64,000 nt of DNA from Microbacterium faecale (GTDB lineage Bacteria; Actinomycetota; Actinomycetes; Actinomycetales; Microbacteriaceae). Positions within the stretch are counted from its first letter, which is position 1, and every line of letters starts with the position of its first letter. The notes beneath the pieces were generated by a model. The model did no database searches. It saw only the letters and a program-made list of their open reading frames with translations, and had not been told where the DNA came from. The DNA lies in assembly GCF_014640975.1 (NCBI RefSeq), contig NZ_BMHO01000001.1, forward strand, positions 940,166-1,004,165. Direction: 5' to 3'. The translations under genes and the position numbers were made by a program. Shown here piece by piece: positions 19,861 to 27,394 of the stretch.

Positions 19861-20765
19861 TTGACACGTCCGATCATCGGGTTGAAGGAGTCATTCAGCG
19901 CGTCCCCCAGCATGTTCACCGCGAGGACAACGAAGAAGATGCAGGCTCCGGGGAACACTGCGAGCCACCAGCCTTCGCGCATGTGCCCCTGCGCATCGGA
20001 AAGCAAAGTGCCCCAACTGGGGTTGTTTGGATCGCCGATCCCGATGAAGGCGAGGCCCGACTCGATGAGAATCGCTCGGCCGACAGTCAACGTCGTGGCG
20101 ACCAGAACTGGTGGCATGAGATTAGGAATCACATCGGACACGATGATCCGATATCCGGGGAACCCGACCGCGCGGGCCGATTCGACATAGCCCATCTGTG
20201 AGATGCGCATCGCCTCGGCACGCACGATGCGCGCTACCCCGGGCCACATCGTCACGGCAAGGATGATGACGATGAGCCACATACCGTCCCCGAGCAATGC
20301 TGCGGCAACGATTGCGAGCACGATTGCCGGGAGCACCTGGAAAAACTCCGCGATCTTCACCAGGCCGAGGTCGACGGCCCCACGGTAGTATCCGGCGGCC
20401 CCACCAATGACGAGCCCGATGGTCATGCACAGCACGGCAACCGCGAAGCCGACCATCAGCGAGATCCTGCCCCCGTTCGCCACTCGGACGAGGAAGTCAC
20501 GCCCCAACTCATCCGTACCCAGCAGGTTGTCCGGATTCGGTGCTGACATCACGGGAAACACGGTCATGATCGGGCTCGGTCCGAAGAACGGCACGACCAC
20601 CACGAAGACAACCATCAATGCCAGGAGGGGGACGAACACAATTGTCGTTGGTTTCCGGATGAACATCGCCCAAGCCATCCGTTGCGCACTCACCCCTCGG
20701 CTCGGGGCGGCGTTCTGCGCTCCAGAGGAAATGTCGGGCGTCGCTGCCCGCTGCTGAAGTGTCAT
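19857..20765 (-). CDS. oligopeptide ABC transporter permease, DppC/OppC-like
   Basis: 302 residues. One N-terminal transmembrane segment is followed by the BPD_transp_1 domain with five more. LLGTDELGRDFLVRVANGGR is the DppC signature, and the EAA-type loop is ESARAVGFPGYRIIVSDVIPN. It overlaps neighbours on both sides by four bases. Confidence 0.93.
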   Translation of the reverse strand: MTLQQRAATPDISSGAQNAAPSRGVSAQRMAWAMFIRKPTTIVFVPLLALMVVFVVVVPFFGPSPIMTVFPVMSAPNPDNLLGTDELGRDFLVRVANGGRISLMVGFAVAVLCMTIGLVIGGAAGYYRGAVDLGLVKIAEFFQVLPAIVLAIVAAALLGDGMWLIVIILAVTMWPGVARIVRAEAMRISQMGYVESARAVGFPGYRIIVSDVIPNLMPPVLVATTLTVGRAILIESGLAFIGIGDPNNPSWGTLLSDAQGHMREGWWLAVFPGACIFFVVLAVNMLGDALNDSFNPMIGRVK

Positions 20766-21751
20766 GAGGCGGCCACTTTCACTTTCTTGCTCGATGCGAA
20801 GCTCTCGCGCACTCGCGGATCCACCAGCCCATAAAGCATGTCCGTGAGGATGTTGACAATGATGATGGTGAAGGTGAGAACGATGACAATGCCGAGAACA
20901 ACTTGGTTGTTACCGCGCTCGACCGACTCAACGAACATCAGCCCCATGCCGGGCCAGCCAAAGACTCGCTCGGTGACGACTGACCCCGCGACCATGAAGC
21001 CCAGGCTGTAGCCGGCCACCGTCACCATCGGCAGCAGCGCATTGGGCAGCGCGTGCCGCCAGAGAACCTCTCGTTCCGTCAGGCCCTTGGACCTCGCCGT
21101 ATCGATGTAGTCCTGCCCCAGCGACTCGATGACGGACGCGCGCATGATTCGAGTCTTGTAAGCAAGCTCGCTCGTTGCCATCGTCAGCACAGGCAGGATC
21201 AAATACTGGACCTGAATGCCTGGCACGCCCCGTGGGCTTGCCCCCTGAATCGGTAGCCATCCGAGTTCAATCGAGAAACTCAGCAGGAGGAGCATTCCCA
21301 GCCAGAAGTTGGGAATTGAAAACAGCGCGATCGCGGATCCGGAGATGAAGCTATCCAGCCAACGCTTGCGGGTACGGGCGGCGATTGCGCCGAACACCAG
21401 ACCGCCGGCGGTGGAAATCAGAAACGCGGGAATTGCGAGCGCCAAGGTCGGTCCGATGCGCTCCAGCACCAGCGTCAGAACGGGGCTCCCGGCATGAAGA
21501 TAGGAGTAGCCGAGGTTTCCCGTGAGCACATTGCCCATATAGATGAAGTATCGCTCCCACACGGGGCGATCCAGGCCGTAGGTCTGTCGCATTTTTTCGA
21601 GGAACTCGTCGGTGACCGGCGTATCCCCCAGAATGGCGTGGACGGGGTCGCCCGGGGATGCCTCGAGCAGGAGAAACAGGACGCTGATAACTACCAGGAA
21701 TAAGACGAACGACGACAACAGCAGCTTGCTGTAGTGGATCAGCCGCTTCAT
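20762..21751 (-). CDS. oligopeptide ABC transporter permease, DppB/OppB-like
   Basis: 329 residues with six transmembrane segments. DppB hallmarks are LLEASPGDPVHAILGDT, YGLDRPVWERYFIYMGNVLTGNLGYS, and the EAA loop DYIDTARSKGLTEREVLWRH followed by PNALLPMV. First gene of the operon, with an unusually A+T-rich upstream region. Confidence 0.94.
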   Translation of the reverse strand: MKRLIHYSKLLLSSFVLFLVVISVLFLLLEASPGDPVHAILGDTPVTDEFLEKMRQTYGLDRPVWERYFIYMGNVLTGNLGYSYLHAGSPVLTLVLERIGPTLALAIPAFLISTAGGLVFGAIAARTRKRWLDSFISGSAIALFSIPNFWLGMLLLLSFSIELGWLPIQGASPRGVPGIQVQYLILPVLTMATSELAYKTRIMRASVIESLGQDYIDTARSKGLTEREVLWRHALPNALLPMVTVAGYSLGFMVAGSVVTERVFGWPGMGLMFVESVERGNNQVVLGIVIVLTFTIIIVNILTDMLYGLVDPRVRESFASSKKVKVAAS

Positions 21752-22082
21752 CGGAGCGTCCCCAGAGGTGCTGACGGTGGCCGCGTTGCGTTCCGTCGTG
21801 ATCGAATCATGTGACTTCCTTGTCAGAGGGTAAATACTGCGTACGGAGAAGCGGCCTGCGTCTCCGATTCAGCAAATGCGCTTTTCAGGCTACCTGATAC
21901 GCGGTCGGTCAAACAAGCTTTTTTTCACATACTGAGCAGGCCGTTCACATTAGGGGACATTTTGTGGTGGTGAGACCCCACCGGATGGCTGTCATTACCG
22001 CATGCGGGCGCGCATCAAAACCACATTGTGGTGCAGCCGCGTAAAATGCGAACACTCGCCTCGGCTTTGGTGGTGGGTGTCG
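21752..22082. other. intergenic control region of the oligopeptide ABC operon
   Basis: A 331-base gap with no convincing gene. It is clearly richer in A+T than the flanks (AAGCTTTTTTTCACAT near 21915). It holds a perfect palindrome at 22020-22032 and a GGTGG/CCACC hairpin near 21966-21982, the latter a candidate terminator for the binding-protein gene at 22083. The operon promoter should lie here on the minus strand, but I cannot fix its boxes. Confidence 0.5.
22020..22032. promoter_or_regulatory. palindrome ACCACATTGTGGT, candidate operator
   Basis: Perfect 6-bp arms around one central base. TGTGGT also recurs in the TTTTGTGGTGGT stretch near 21960. No regulator gene is adjacent, so the binding protein is unknown. 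Confidence 0.4.
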
Positions 22083-23072
22083 TCAGCGATCATTGTGACC
22101 CCCGAGGGCCTCGGCCAGGACAGATCGGTCAATCAGCTTTGCCAGCTCTTCGCGACTGCGCGGTGCCCGGTGAAGTTCCTTGGCCACCCACACGTCCTCG
22201 CGCTCCAGTACATCCAGCATGTCGGGAATTATCTGGACGGGGAACTCCAGCTCCGGCCAGCTCTGTTCAATCTCGTGAAGCGAGAATCCGGAGATATCGG
22301 AGATGTGGTCCCAGTAACGCGTGGGCTCTTCCTTCAGCGCTTCACTCGCCTCGGCGACAGCGCGCACATACGCGACGATCGAGCGGCGCTTCTCGGGGTC
22401 GGCGAGGTCTTGCGCCCTCGCGTGGAGATTGAACACCTCGCGGTAAAGGTCTCGATCCTGGAAGAGGATCGCATCATCACCCAGCTGCTCAATGGCGTTA
22501 ACCGGCTCCGGCTCCCAGATGGAGATTGCATCGACTTCTCCGCGGGCGAGATAGCCAGACATCTGCGCCATCCCACCCTGTCCGTCCTTCTCCTTCGCGA
22601 GGCCAATGATGTTGACGTCGTCCTCGGTAAGACCGACGGTCTCCAACATCGCCACGAGGAAGTAGTTCGCCGATGTCTTCCGAGGCAGCATGATCGTCTT
22701 GCCCTTCAGGTCTGCAGGTGTTTCGATGCCTGCCGATCGACGCCCCACGATCCGGAAGAACCCCTCGGTGACCGTCATGATGATCCTCAGGTCGGAGTTG
22801 GTCACCGATTCGCGCAAAAGCTGTGTCTCCGCGTTCGTGGCGAGGTCGGCCTCACCCGACGTGATCCTGGTGATGCCGCCGTCCCCCACGGTCAGGGGTT
22901 GAGGGTAGAAATCTCGGGCCGCCACCAGCACGGGCGCGAGCTCGATCCAGTAGACGCCTGAGACAGAGATGGGTGTGAGCGGCTCGTCTACCGCAGCAGT
23001 GGGTTCGGGGAGCGTTCGGTCCAGCAAGTTACAACCACCTTGTTGTCGTCCGTGCCGACAGTCCTGTTGCAT
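22083..23072 (-). CDS. NMT1/SsuA-like solute-binding protein without signal peptide
   Basis: Up to 329 residues. Periplasmic-binding fold of the NMT1/THI5/SsuA type: VSGVYWIELAPVLVAARDFY, GDGGITRITSGEADLATNAE, ADLKGKTIMLPRKTSANYFL, GEVDAISIWEPE. Neither the ATG at 23072 (inside a small hairpin) nor the better-placed TTG at 23027 (AAGGTGG eight bases upstream) gives a hydrophobic signal peptide or usable lipobox. Export is therefore doubtful, and the N-terminus may have been lost. No permease or ATPase partner lies beside it; the next genes downstream form the peptide ABC operon on the same strand. Confidence 0.8.
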   Translation of the reverse strand: MQQDCRHGRQQGGCNLLDRTLPEPTAAVDEPLTPISVSGVYWIELAPVLVAARDFYPQPLTVGDGGITRITSGEADLATNAETQLLRESVTNSDLRIIMTVTEGFFRIVGRRSAGIETPADLKGKTIMLPRKTSANYFLVAMLETVGLTEDDVNIIGLAKEKDGQGGMAQMSGYLARGEVDAISIWEPEPVNAIEQLGDDAILFQDRDLYREVFNLHARAQDLADPEKRRSIVAYVRAVAEASEALKEEPTRYWDHISDISGFSLHEIEQSWPELEFPVQIIPDMLDVLEREDVWVAKELHRAPRSREELAKLIDRSVLAEALGGHNDR

Positions 23073-23080
23073 ACCAGGAC
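23061..23080 (-). promoter_or_regulatory. hairpin spanning the upstream ATG of the binding-protein gene
   Basis: On the minus strand GTCCTG, 8 bases, CAGGAC. The ATG at 23072 lies in the loop. TATACT (23119-23114) is a good -10 box about 40 bases upstream, so this hairpin would be in the 5' leader. Confidence 0.45.
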
Positions 23081-23246
23081 TTCGACGATGCTCACCATGC
23101 GAACATCAATTTCAGTATACGACCGAGGGGTGGGTTTGGCCACGGTGAAAGCGCAAGGACACCATCGGAGGGGGTATCAACCGCCGGATCCGAGACACCC
23201 CGTCTGTCACGATCTCAGACTCAGCGGGGAGCACGAGAGAAAGAAA

Positions 23247-23287
23247 AAGCCCCGCGATCCCAGTTTTTACAAGGGATCGCGGGGCTT
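23247..23287 (-). terminator. rho-independent terminator of tRNA-Ser
   Basis: A 15-bp perfect stem (AAGCCCCGCGATCCC at 23247-23261 with its complement at 23273-23287), 11-base loop. On the minus strand it is followed by TTTTTC. It lies directly downstream of the tRNA gene. Confidence 0.92.
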
Positions 23288-23296
23288 CGTTTCTGG

Positions 23297-23384
23297 CGGT
23301 GACGGTGGGATTTGAACCCACGGTAGGGGGTCGCCCTACACGACATTTCGAGTGTCGCACCTTCGGCCGCTCGGACACGTCACC
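23297..23384 (-). tRNA. tRNA-Ser (anticodon CGA)
   Basis: 88 nt on the minus strand. The acceptor stem GGTGACG/CGTCACC pairs fully. The anticodon loop CTCGAAA on stem CGACA/TGTCG gives anticodon CGA, reading UCG. There is a long class II variable arm (GTAGGGCGACCCCCTAC), and the T-arm loop is GGTTCAAATCC. The 3' CCA is not encoded (discriminator G, then CC). It sits at the right edge of the atypical block. Confidence 0.95.
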
Positions 23385-23531
23385 GCGGACAAGCTTACGG
23401 CGCGGTGATCGTCGCACAAAATTCACCACCTGGGGATCCGCTGGGGCTCGTCGCGGCGCGCGAGCATCGGCAAGACCACGCATGGGTGATACCGGGAACG
23501 AGCCGCACGGAATCGGCCGCCGACCGCGGGA

Positions 23532-23537
23532 TAAGCT
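23532..23537 (+). promoter_or_regulatory. -10 box for the LacI-type regulator
   Basis: TAAGCT, 6 bases, GTG. Confidence 0.6.
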
Positions 23538-23543
23538 GGCGCC

Positions 23544-24587
23544 GTGAGTAGGAGCGAGGTGACCGACTCGGGTGCGACGAAGCCGAACATTCGGCAGGTC
23601 GCGGCCATCGCGGGCGTCTCGCACATGACCGTGTCGCGTGTGCTCAACGACTATCCCCACATCCGCGAGGCGACGCGACGCCGCGTGCTCGACGTGATCG
23701 AGGAGCTGGGCTACCGACCGAACATGGCCGCCCGCGCCCTCGCGACGCACCGGACGCAGCGGATCGGCGTGCTCGTCGAGAGCGCCATCGAATTCGGACC
23801 CACGAGCATTCTGCGCGCGGTCGAGTCAGCCGCCCGCGGGGCCGGCTACGCGGTCAGTTCGATCGCGGCAGGCGACGGCGACGAGATCAGCCCGCAGGAG
23901 GCGGTCGACAACCTGACGGGCCAGGGCATCGACGCCCTGTGCGTCGTCGCCCCGCGCTCCTCGTCAGTCGCTGCCCTGCGCAAGACGTCCATGAGCGTCC
24001 CCGTCCTCGTCGTCAAGCCCGACGACGACCCGACGTTCCTCACCGCATCGATCGACCAACAGCAGGGCACGACCCTCGCGGTCGACCACCTCGTCTCACT
24101 CGGCCACCGCGACATCCTTCACCTCGCCGGGCCCCTCGACTGGCTCGACGCCCGCGCCCGCGAACGTGCGTTTCACGCGCGGGCGAAGGAGTGGGGAATT
24201 CGCCAGCGCCCGATCGTCGTCGGCGACTGGTCGGCCGACTTCGCCTACGACTTCGCCAACGGCATGCGCGAGCTGCCCGAGTACACCGCCGTCTTCGTCG
24301 CCAACGACTCCATGGCGGTCGGCCTCATTCACGGCCTCCACGACCGCGGCTTCTCGGTGCCGGACGACCTCAGCGTCGTCGGGTTCGACGACATCCCGCT
24401 CGCAGCCCACGTCCTCCCGCCGCTGACCACGGTCACCCAGAACTTCCGCGCACTCGGATCCTCGGTCGTCGACATGCTCCATGCCGCGATCGAACGCCGC
24501 GAGATCCCGAAGGTGACACGGATCCCGACCGAGCTCATCGCGCGCGGATCGAGCGCGGCCGCAAGGCGAGGGGCGGATCCACGATGA
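23544..24587 (+). CDS. LacI family transcriptional regulator
   Basis: 347 residues. The N-terminal HTH and hinge are NIRQVAAIAGVSHMTVSRVL and ATRRRVLDVIEELGYRPNMAARAL. A periplasmic-binding-like effector domain ends with the family pattern DDLSVVGFDDIPLAAHVLPPLTTV. GTG start at 23544 by the leaderless rule; a GTG at 23559 after GGAGCGAG is possible. It overlaps the following ATPase gene by ATGA and probably represses the sugar ABC operon through the palindrome at 26169. Confidence 0.94.
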   Translation: MSRSEVTDSGATKPNIRQVAAIAGVSHMTVSRVLNDYPHIREATRRRVLDVIEELGYRPNMAARALATHRTQRIGVLVESAIEFGPTSILRAVESAARGAGYAVSSIAAGDGDEISPQEAVDNLTGQGIDALCVVAPRSSSVAALRKTSMSVPVLVVKPDDDPTFLTASIDQQQGTTLAVDHLVSLGHRDILHLAGPLDWLDARARERAFHARAKEWGIRQRPIVVGDWSADFAYDFANGMRELPEYTAVFVANDSMAVGLIHGLHDRGFSVPDDLSVVGFDDIPLAAHVLPPLTTVTQNFRALGSSVVDMLHAAIERREIPKVTRIPTELIARGSSAAARRGADPR

Positions 24588-26128
24588 GGGGACCGCTCGT
24601 CGAGATGACGTCGGTCGTGGTCGAGTTCGCCAGCCGACGGGCGCTCGACAGTGTCGACCTGACGATCCATCCCGGCGAGGTCCACGCGCTCATGGGCGAG
24701 AACGGCGCGGGCAAATCGACGCTCATCGGCGCGCTCACGGGCACGCACCCGATTCGCTCCGGATCCGTCCTCATCGCGGGCGAGGCGCGCACACCGACGG
24801 GCGTGGCCGACGCCCGCGCGGACGGCATTGCGACCGTGTTCCAGGAGACCCACCTCACGCCGAACCTCACGGTCGTCGAGAACGTCATGCTCGGCAACGA
24901 GGTGCGCGGCCGGTTCGGCATCGACTGGACGGCGAACCGCGAGCGCACCGCGGAGGTGCTCGCGCAGCTCGGGTTGAGCGACCTCGACCCACGGGCGCGC
25001 CTGTCGTCGCTGTCGCCCGCCGTCGCGCAGCTCGTCGCGGTCGCGCGCGCCCTGGTGCTGAAACCACGGATCCTCGTGCTCGACGAGCCGACGTCGAGCC
25101 TCGACGCGGAGGAAGCGCGCACGCTGCTGCGGATCGTGCGGCGTCTGCGCGACGCGGGTACCGCGATCCTGTTCGTCTCGCACTTCCTCGAGCACGTGCT
25201 CGCCGTCGCCGACCGGCTCACTGTGCTGCGCGCGGGCCGCGTGGTTGCCGAATACGACGCCGCGGATGTCGAGCGCGCCGAGCTCATCTCGAACATGATC
25301 GGCGAGGACATCGACGCCCTGCGCGAGCTGCGCTCCGACCGCCTCGCCCATCACTACGCACCCGGCGGCCCCGCCATGCTGCACGCGCGCGAGCTCGGCC
25401 GGCGCGGCGTGCTGGATCCGACCGACCTCGAGCTCTCCCGCGGCGAGGTCGTGGGCGTCGCGGGGCTGCGCGGATCCGGACGCACCGAGCTCGCGCGGCT
25501 CGTGGGTGGCGTCGATCGCGCCGACTCCGGCGAACTGTGGCTGGACGGAAAACGCGTGCGTCTTCGCAGCCCGGGCGCGGCGCTGCGCCACCGGATCGCA
25601 CTGTCGACTGAGAACCTGCGCGAGGAGGGCGTGATCGGCGGCCTCACTGCGCGCGAGAACATCATGCTCGCGCTGCAGGCGATGCGCGGATGGTCGCGTC
25701 CCCTCTCGCGCGGCGAGCAGGACGCGCTCATCGACACCTATCTCGACGCGCTCCACCTGGCGGCGGACGACCTCGACCGCCCCGTCGAGACGCTGTCCGG
25801 CGGCACCCAGCAGAAGGTGATGCTCGCGCGCCTCCTCGCGACGCGACCCCACGTGCTGATCCTCGACGAACCCACCCGCGGGATCGACATCGGAGCGAAA
25901 GTCGACATCCAGCGACGCATCGCCAAGCTCGCGGGGGAGGGCGTCGCGGTCGTATTCATCTCCTCAGAGCTAGAGGAGGTCGTGCGCATCAGCGACCGGA
26001 TCGTGGTGCTCAAGGACCGCGAGAAGATCGGCGAAATGTCGAACGGCCCCGGCGTCACGGTCGACACGATCGTCGAGATGATCGCGGCCGACCTCGCGGG
26101 CGAGGGCTTCGGCGGCATCGACGCGTAA
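24584..26128 (+). CDS. sugar ABC transporter ATP-binding protein, double NBD (first copy)
   Basis: 514 residues, MglA/RbsA/YtfR architecture. The N-half has Walker A GENGAGKST and Walker B LVLDEPTSSLD, with a degenerate signature LSPAVAQLVAVARAL. The C-half has the expected non-catalytic Walker A GLRGSGRTE, signature LSGGTQQKVMLARLL and LILDEPTRGIDIGAK. It is coupled to the LacI gene by ATGA. A close paralogue lies at 27395 in the same cluster, so this operon has two ATPases for one binding protein and two permeases. The long open frame upstream (from 23939) is LacI sequence in another frame. Confidence 0.93.
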   Translation: MRGPLVEMTSVVVEFASRRALDSVDLTIHPGEVHALMGENGAGKSTLIGALTGTHPIRSGSVLIAGEARTPTGVADARADGIATVFQETHLTPNLTVVENVMLGNEVRGRFGIDWTANRERTAEVLAQLGLSDLDPRARLSSLSPAVAQLVAVARALVLKPRILVLDEPTSSLDAEEARTLLRIVRRLRDAGTAILFVSHFLEHVLAVADRLTVLRAGRVVAEYDAADVERAELISNMIGEDIDALRELRSDRLAHHYAPGGPAMLHARELGRRGVLDPTDLELSRGEVVGVAGLRGSGRTELARLVGGVDRADSGELWLDGKRVRLRSPGAALRHRIALSTENLREEGVIGGLTARENIMLALQAMRGWSRPLSRGEQDALIDTYLDALHLAADDLDRPVETLSGGTQQKVMLARLLATRPHVLILDEPTRGIDIGAKVDIQRRIAKLAGEGVAVVFISSELEEVVRISDRIVVLKDREKIGEMSNGPGVTVDTIVEMIAADLAGEGFGGIDA

Positions 26129-26152
26129 CGGCGCGATGTTCCGAACACGGTC

Positions 26153-26182
26153 TTGCTCTTCCCCGATTGTTCCCGGTAACAT
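26153..26182 (+). promoter_or_regulatory. promoter of the ytfQ-like operon
   Basis: TTGCTC (26153-26158), 18 bases, TAACAT (26177-26182). The -10 box fills the spacer of the palindrome at 26169-26191. Confidence 0.55.
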
Positions 26183-26191
26183 TCCGGGAAC
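26169..26191 (+). promoter_or_regulatory. palindromic operator, probable LacI-type site
   Basis: GTTCCCGG (26169-26176), spacer TAACATT, CCGGGAAC (26184-26191): perfect 8-bp arms around the -10 box, about 90 bases upstream of the binding-protein gene. Confidence 0.7.
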
Positions 26192-26281
26192 GACGCACCT
26201 GTCGTCACAGCAACCCACAGCGGATCCGAGAGCGGTCCGCGCACCCGGGCGCCCTGAGCCCGTGTTCTCGAGGAGGAGAAT

Positions 26282-27286
26282 ATGTCCGCACGCACGCGCA
26301 TCATCAAGGCGGCTGGCATCGCCGCTGCCGGAGTCCTGGCACTGGGCCTCGCGTCCTGCGCCGGTGGCGGGGGCGACGACGGAGGAGGCGGGGATGGCGG
26401 CGACGAGCTGACGACCGTCGGCTTCGTCGCGGTCGGCCCCGAGGGCGACTGGCGCGCCGCCAACGAGACGAACATCCAGGACACGTTCACGGAGGATGCC
26501 GGGTACGAGCTGAAGTACGCGCCCGCTGCGAACCTCGACCAGAAGTCGCAGATCGACGCCTTCACGTCGTTCGTCGACGAGGGCGTCGATGTCATCCTGC
26601 TGTCGGCGACCGAGGGGTCCGGCTGGGAAGACTCGCTCGAGCGCGCGCAGGAGGCGGAGATCCCCGTCATCCTCATCGACCGCGGCATCGAGCCCGACAA
26701 CACCGACCTCTACGTCACGCGCATCGCGCCCGATAACCCACAGGTGGCCGCCGGCGTCGCCGAGTGGGCCGTGAGCGAGTTCCCGGACGGCGCGAACTAC
26801 TTCGTGCTCGAGGGGCCCGCGGGCGTCTCCGTCGTCAACGAGCGCAACGAGGGCTGGGACTCGGTCATGGACTCCGAGTCCGGATTTACCAAGCTCGGTG
26901 CGCAGACCGCGAACTGGTCGACTGAGGAGGGCAAGAGCGTCTTCGAGACCGTGCTCAAGTCGAACGACAACGACGTGCAGCTGCTGTTCGCGCAGAACGA
27001 CGAGATGGGGCTCGGCGCCATCCAGGCCGTCGAAGAGGCGGGCCTCACGCCCGGCGAGGACGTCAAGATCGCGACGATCGACGGCACGAGGGGGGCGATG
27101 GAAGCGCTCGCCGCCGGCGAGCTCAGCTTCGTCGCGGAGTACAACCCGCTCTTCGGTGACACCGCCCTCGACGCGGTCGAGAAGGCCCTCGCGGGTGAGA
27201 GCGTCGAGCCGTACATCATCGTGCCGAGCGAGACGTTCGATTCGCCCGAGGCTGCCGAAGAGGCGCTGCCCGAGCGCGAGTACTGA
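26282..27286 (+). CDS. ytfQ: sugar ABC transporter substrate-binding lipoprotein, YtfQ-like
   Basis: 334 residues. The signal peptide ends in lipobox LASC (about Cys24) followed by a Gly/Asp-rich linker. Peripla_BP_4 domain: TTVGFVAVGPEGDWRAANE, FVDEGVDVILLSATEGSGWE, PVILIDRG, FAQNDEMGLGAIQAVEEAG. Gene order (binding protein, double-NBD ATPase, two permeases) matches E. coli ytfQRT-yjfF, a galactofuranose transporter. The sugar here is inferred only. SD GAGGAGGAG lies 3-4 bases before ATG 26282. Confidence 0.93.
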   Translation: MSARTRIIKAAGIAAAGVLALGLASCAGGGGDDGGGGDGGDELTTVGFVAVGPEGDWRAANETNIQDTFTEDAGYELKYAPAANLDQKSQIDAFTSFVDEGVDVILLSATEGSGWEDSLERAQEAEIPVILIDRGIEPDNTDLYVTRIAPDNPQVAAGVAEWAVSEFPDGANYFVLEGPAGVSVVNERNEGWDSVMDSESGFTKLGAQTANWSTEEGKSVFETVLKSNDNDVQLLFAQNDEMGLGAIQAVEEAGLTPGEDVKIATIDGTRGAMEALAAGELSFVAEYNPLFGDTALDAVEKALAGESVEPYIIVPSETFDSPEAAEEALPEREY

Positions 27287-27394
27287 TCCGCGTCCGTCCC
27301 TGACAGACCGACCCCGCCCCGAGGGGTGCGGGCCCACGCGGCCCGCACCCCCGACCCGCCTCGCCATGCGCGAGGATGAGATGTGGAGGACGCG

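Noticed and set aside
22083..23300. TPP riboswitch upstream of the NMT1/THI5-like gene
   Set aside because: No CTGAGA or ACC-TTTGAACCTGAT-like core in the leader. Only a small hairpin and a -10 box are visible.
16376..23384. att-site duplication of the tRNA-Ser 3' end
   Set aside because: No copy of the tRNA 3' segment could be found near the left edge at 16.4 kb, and no integrase gene is present.
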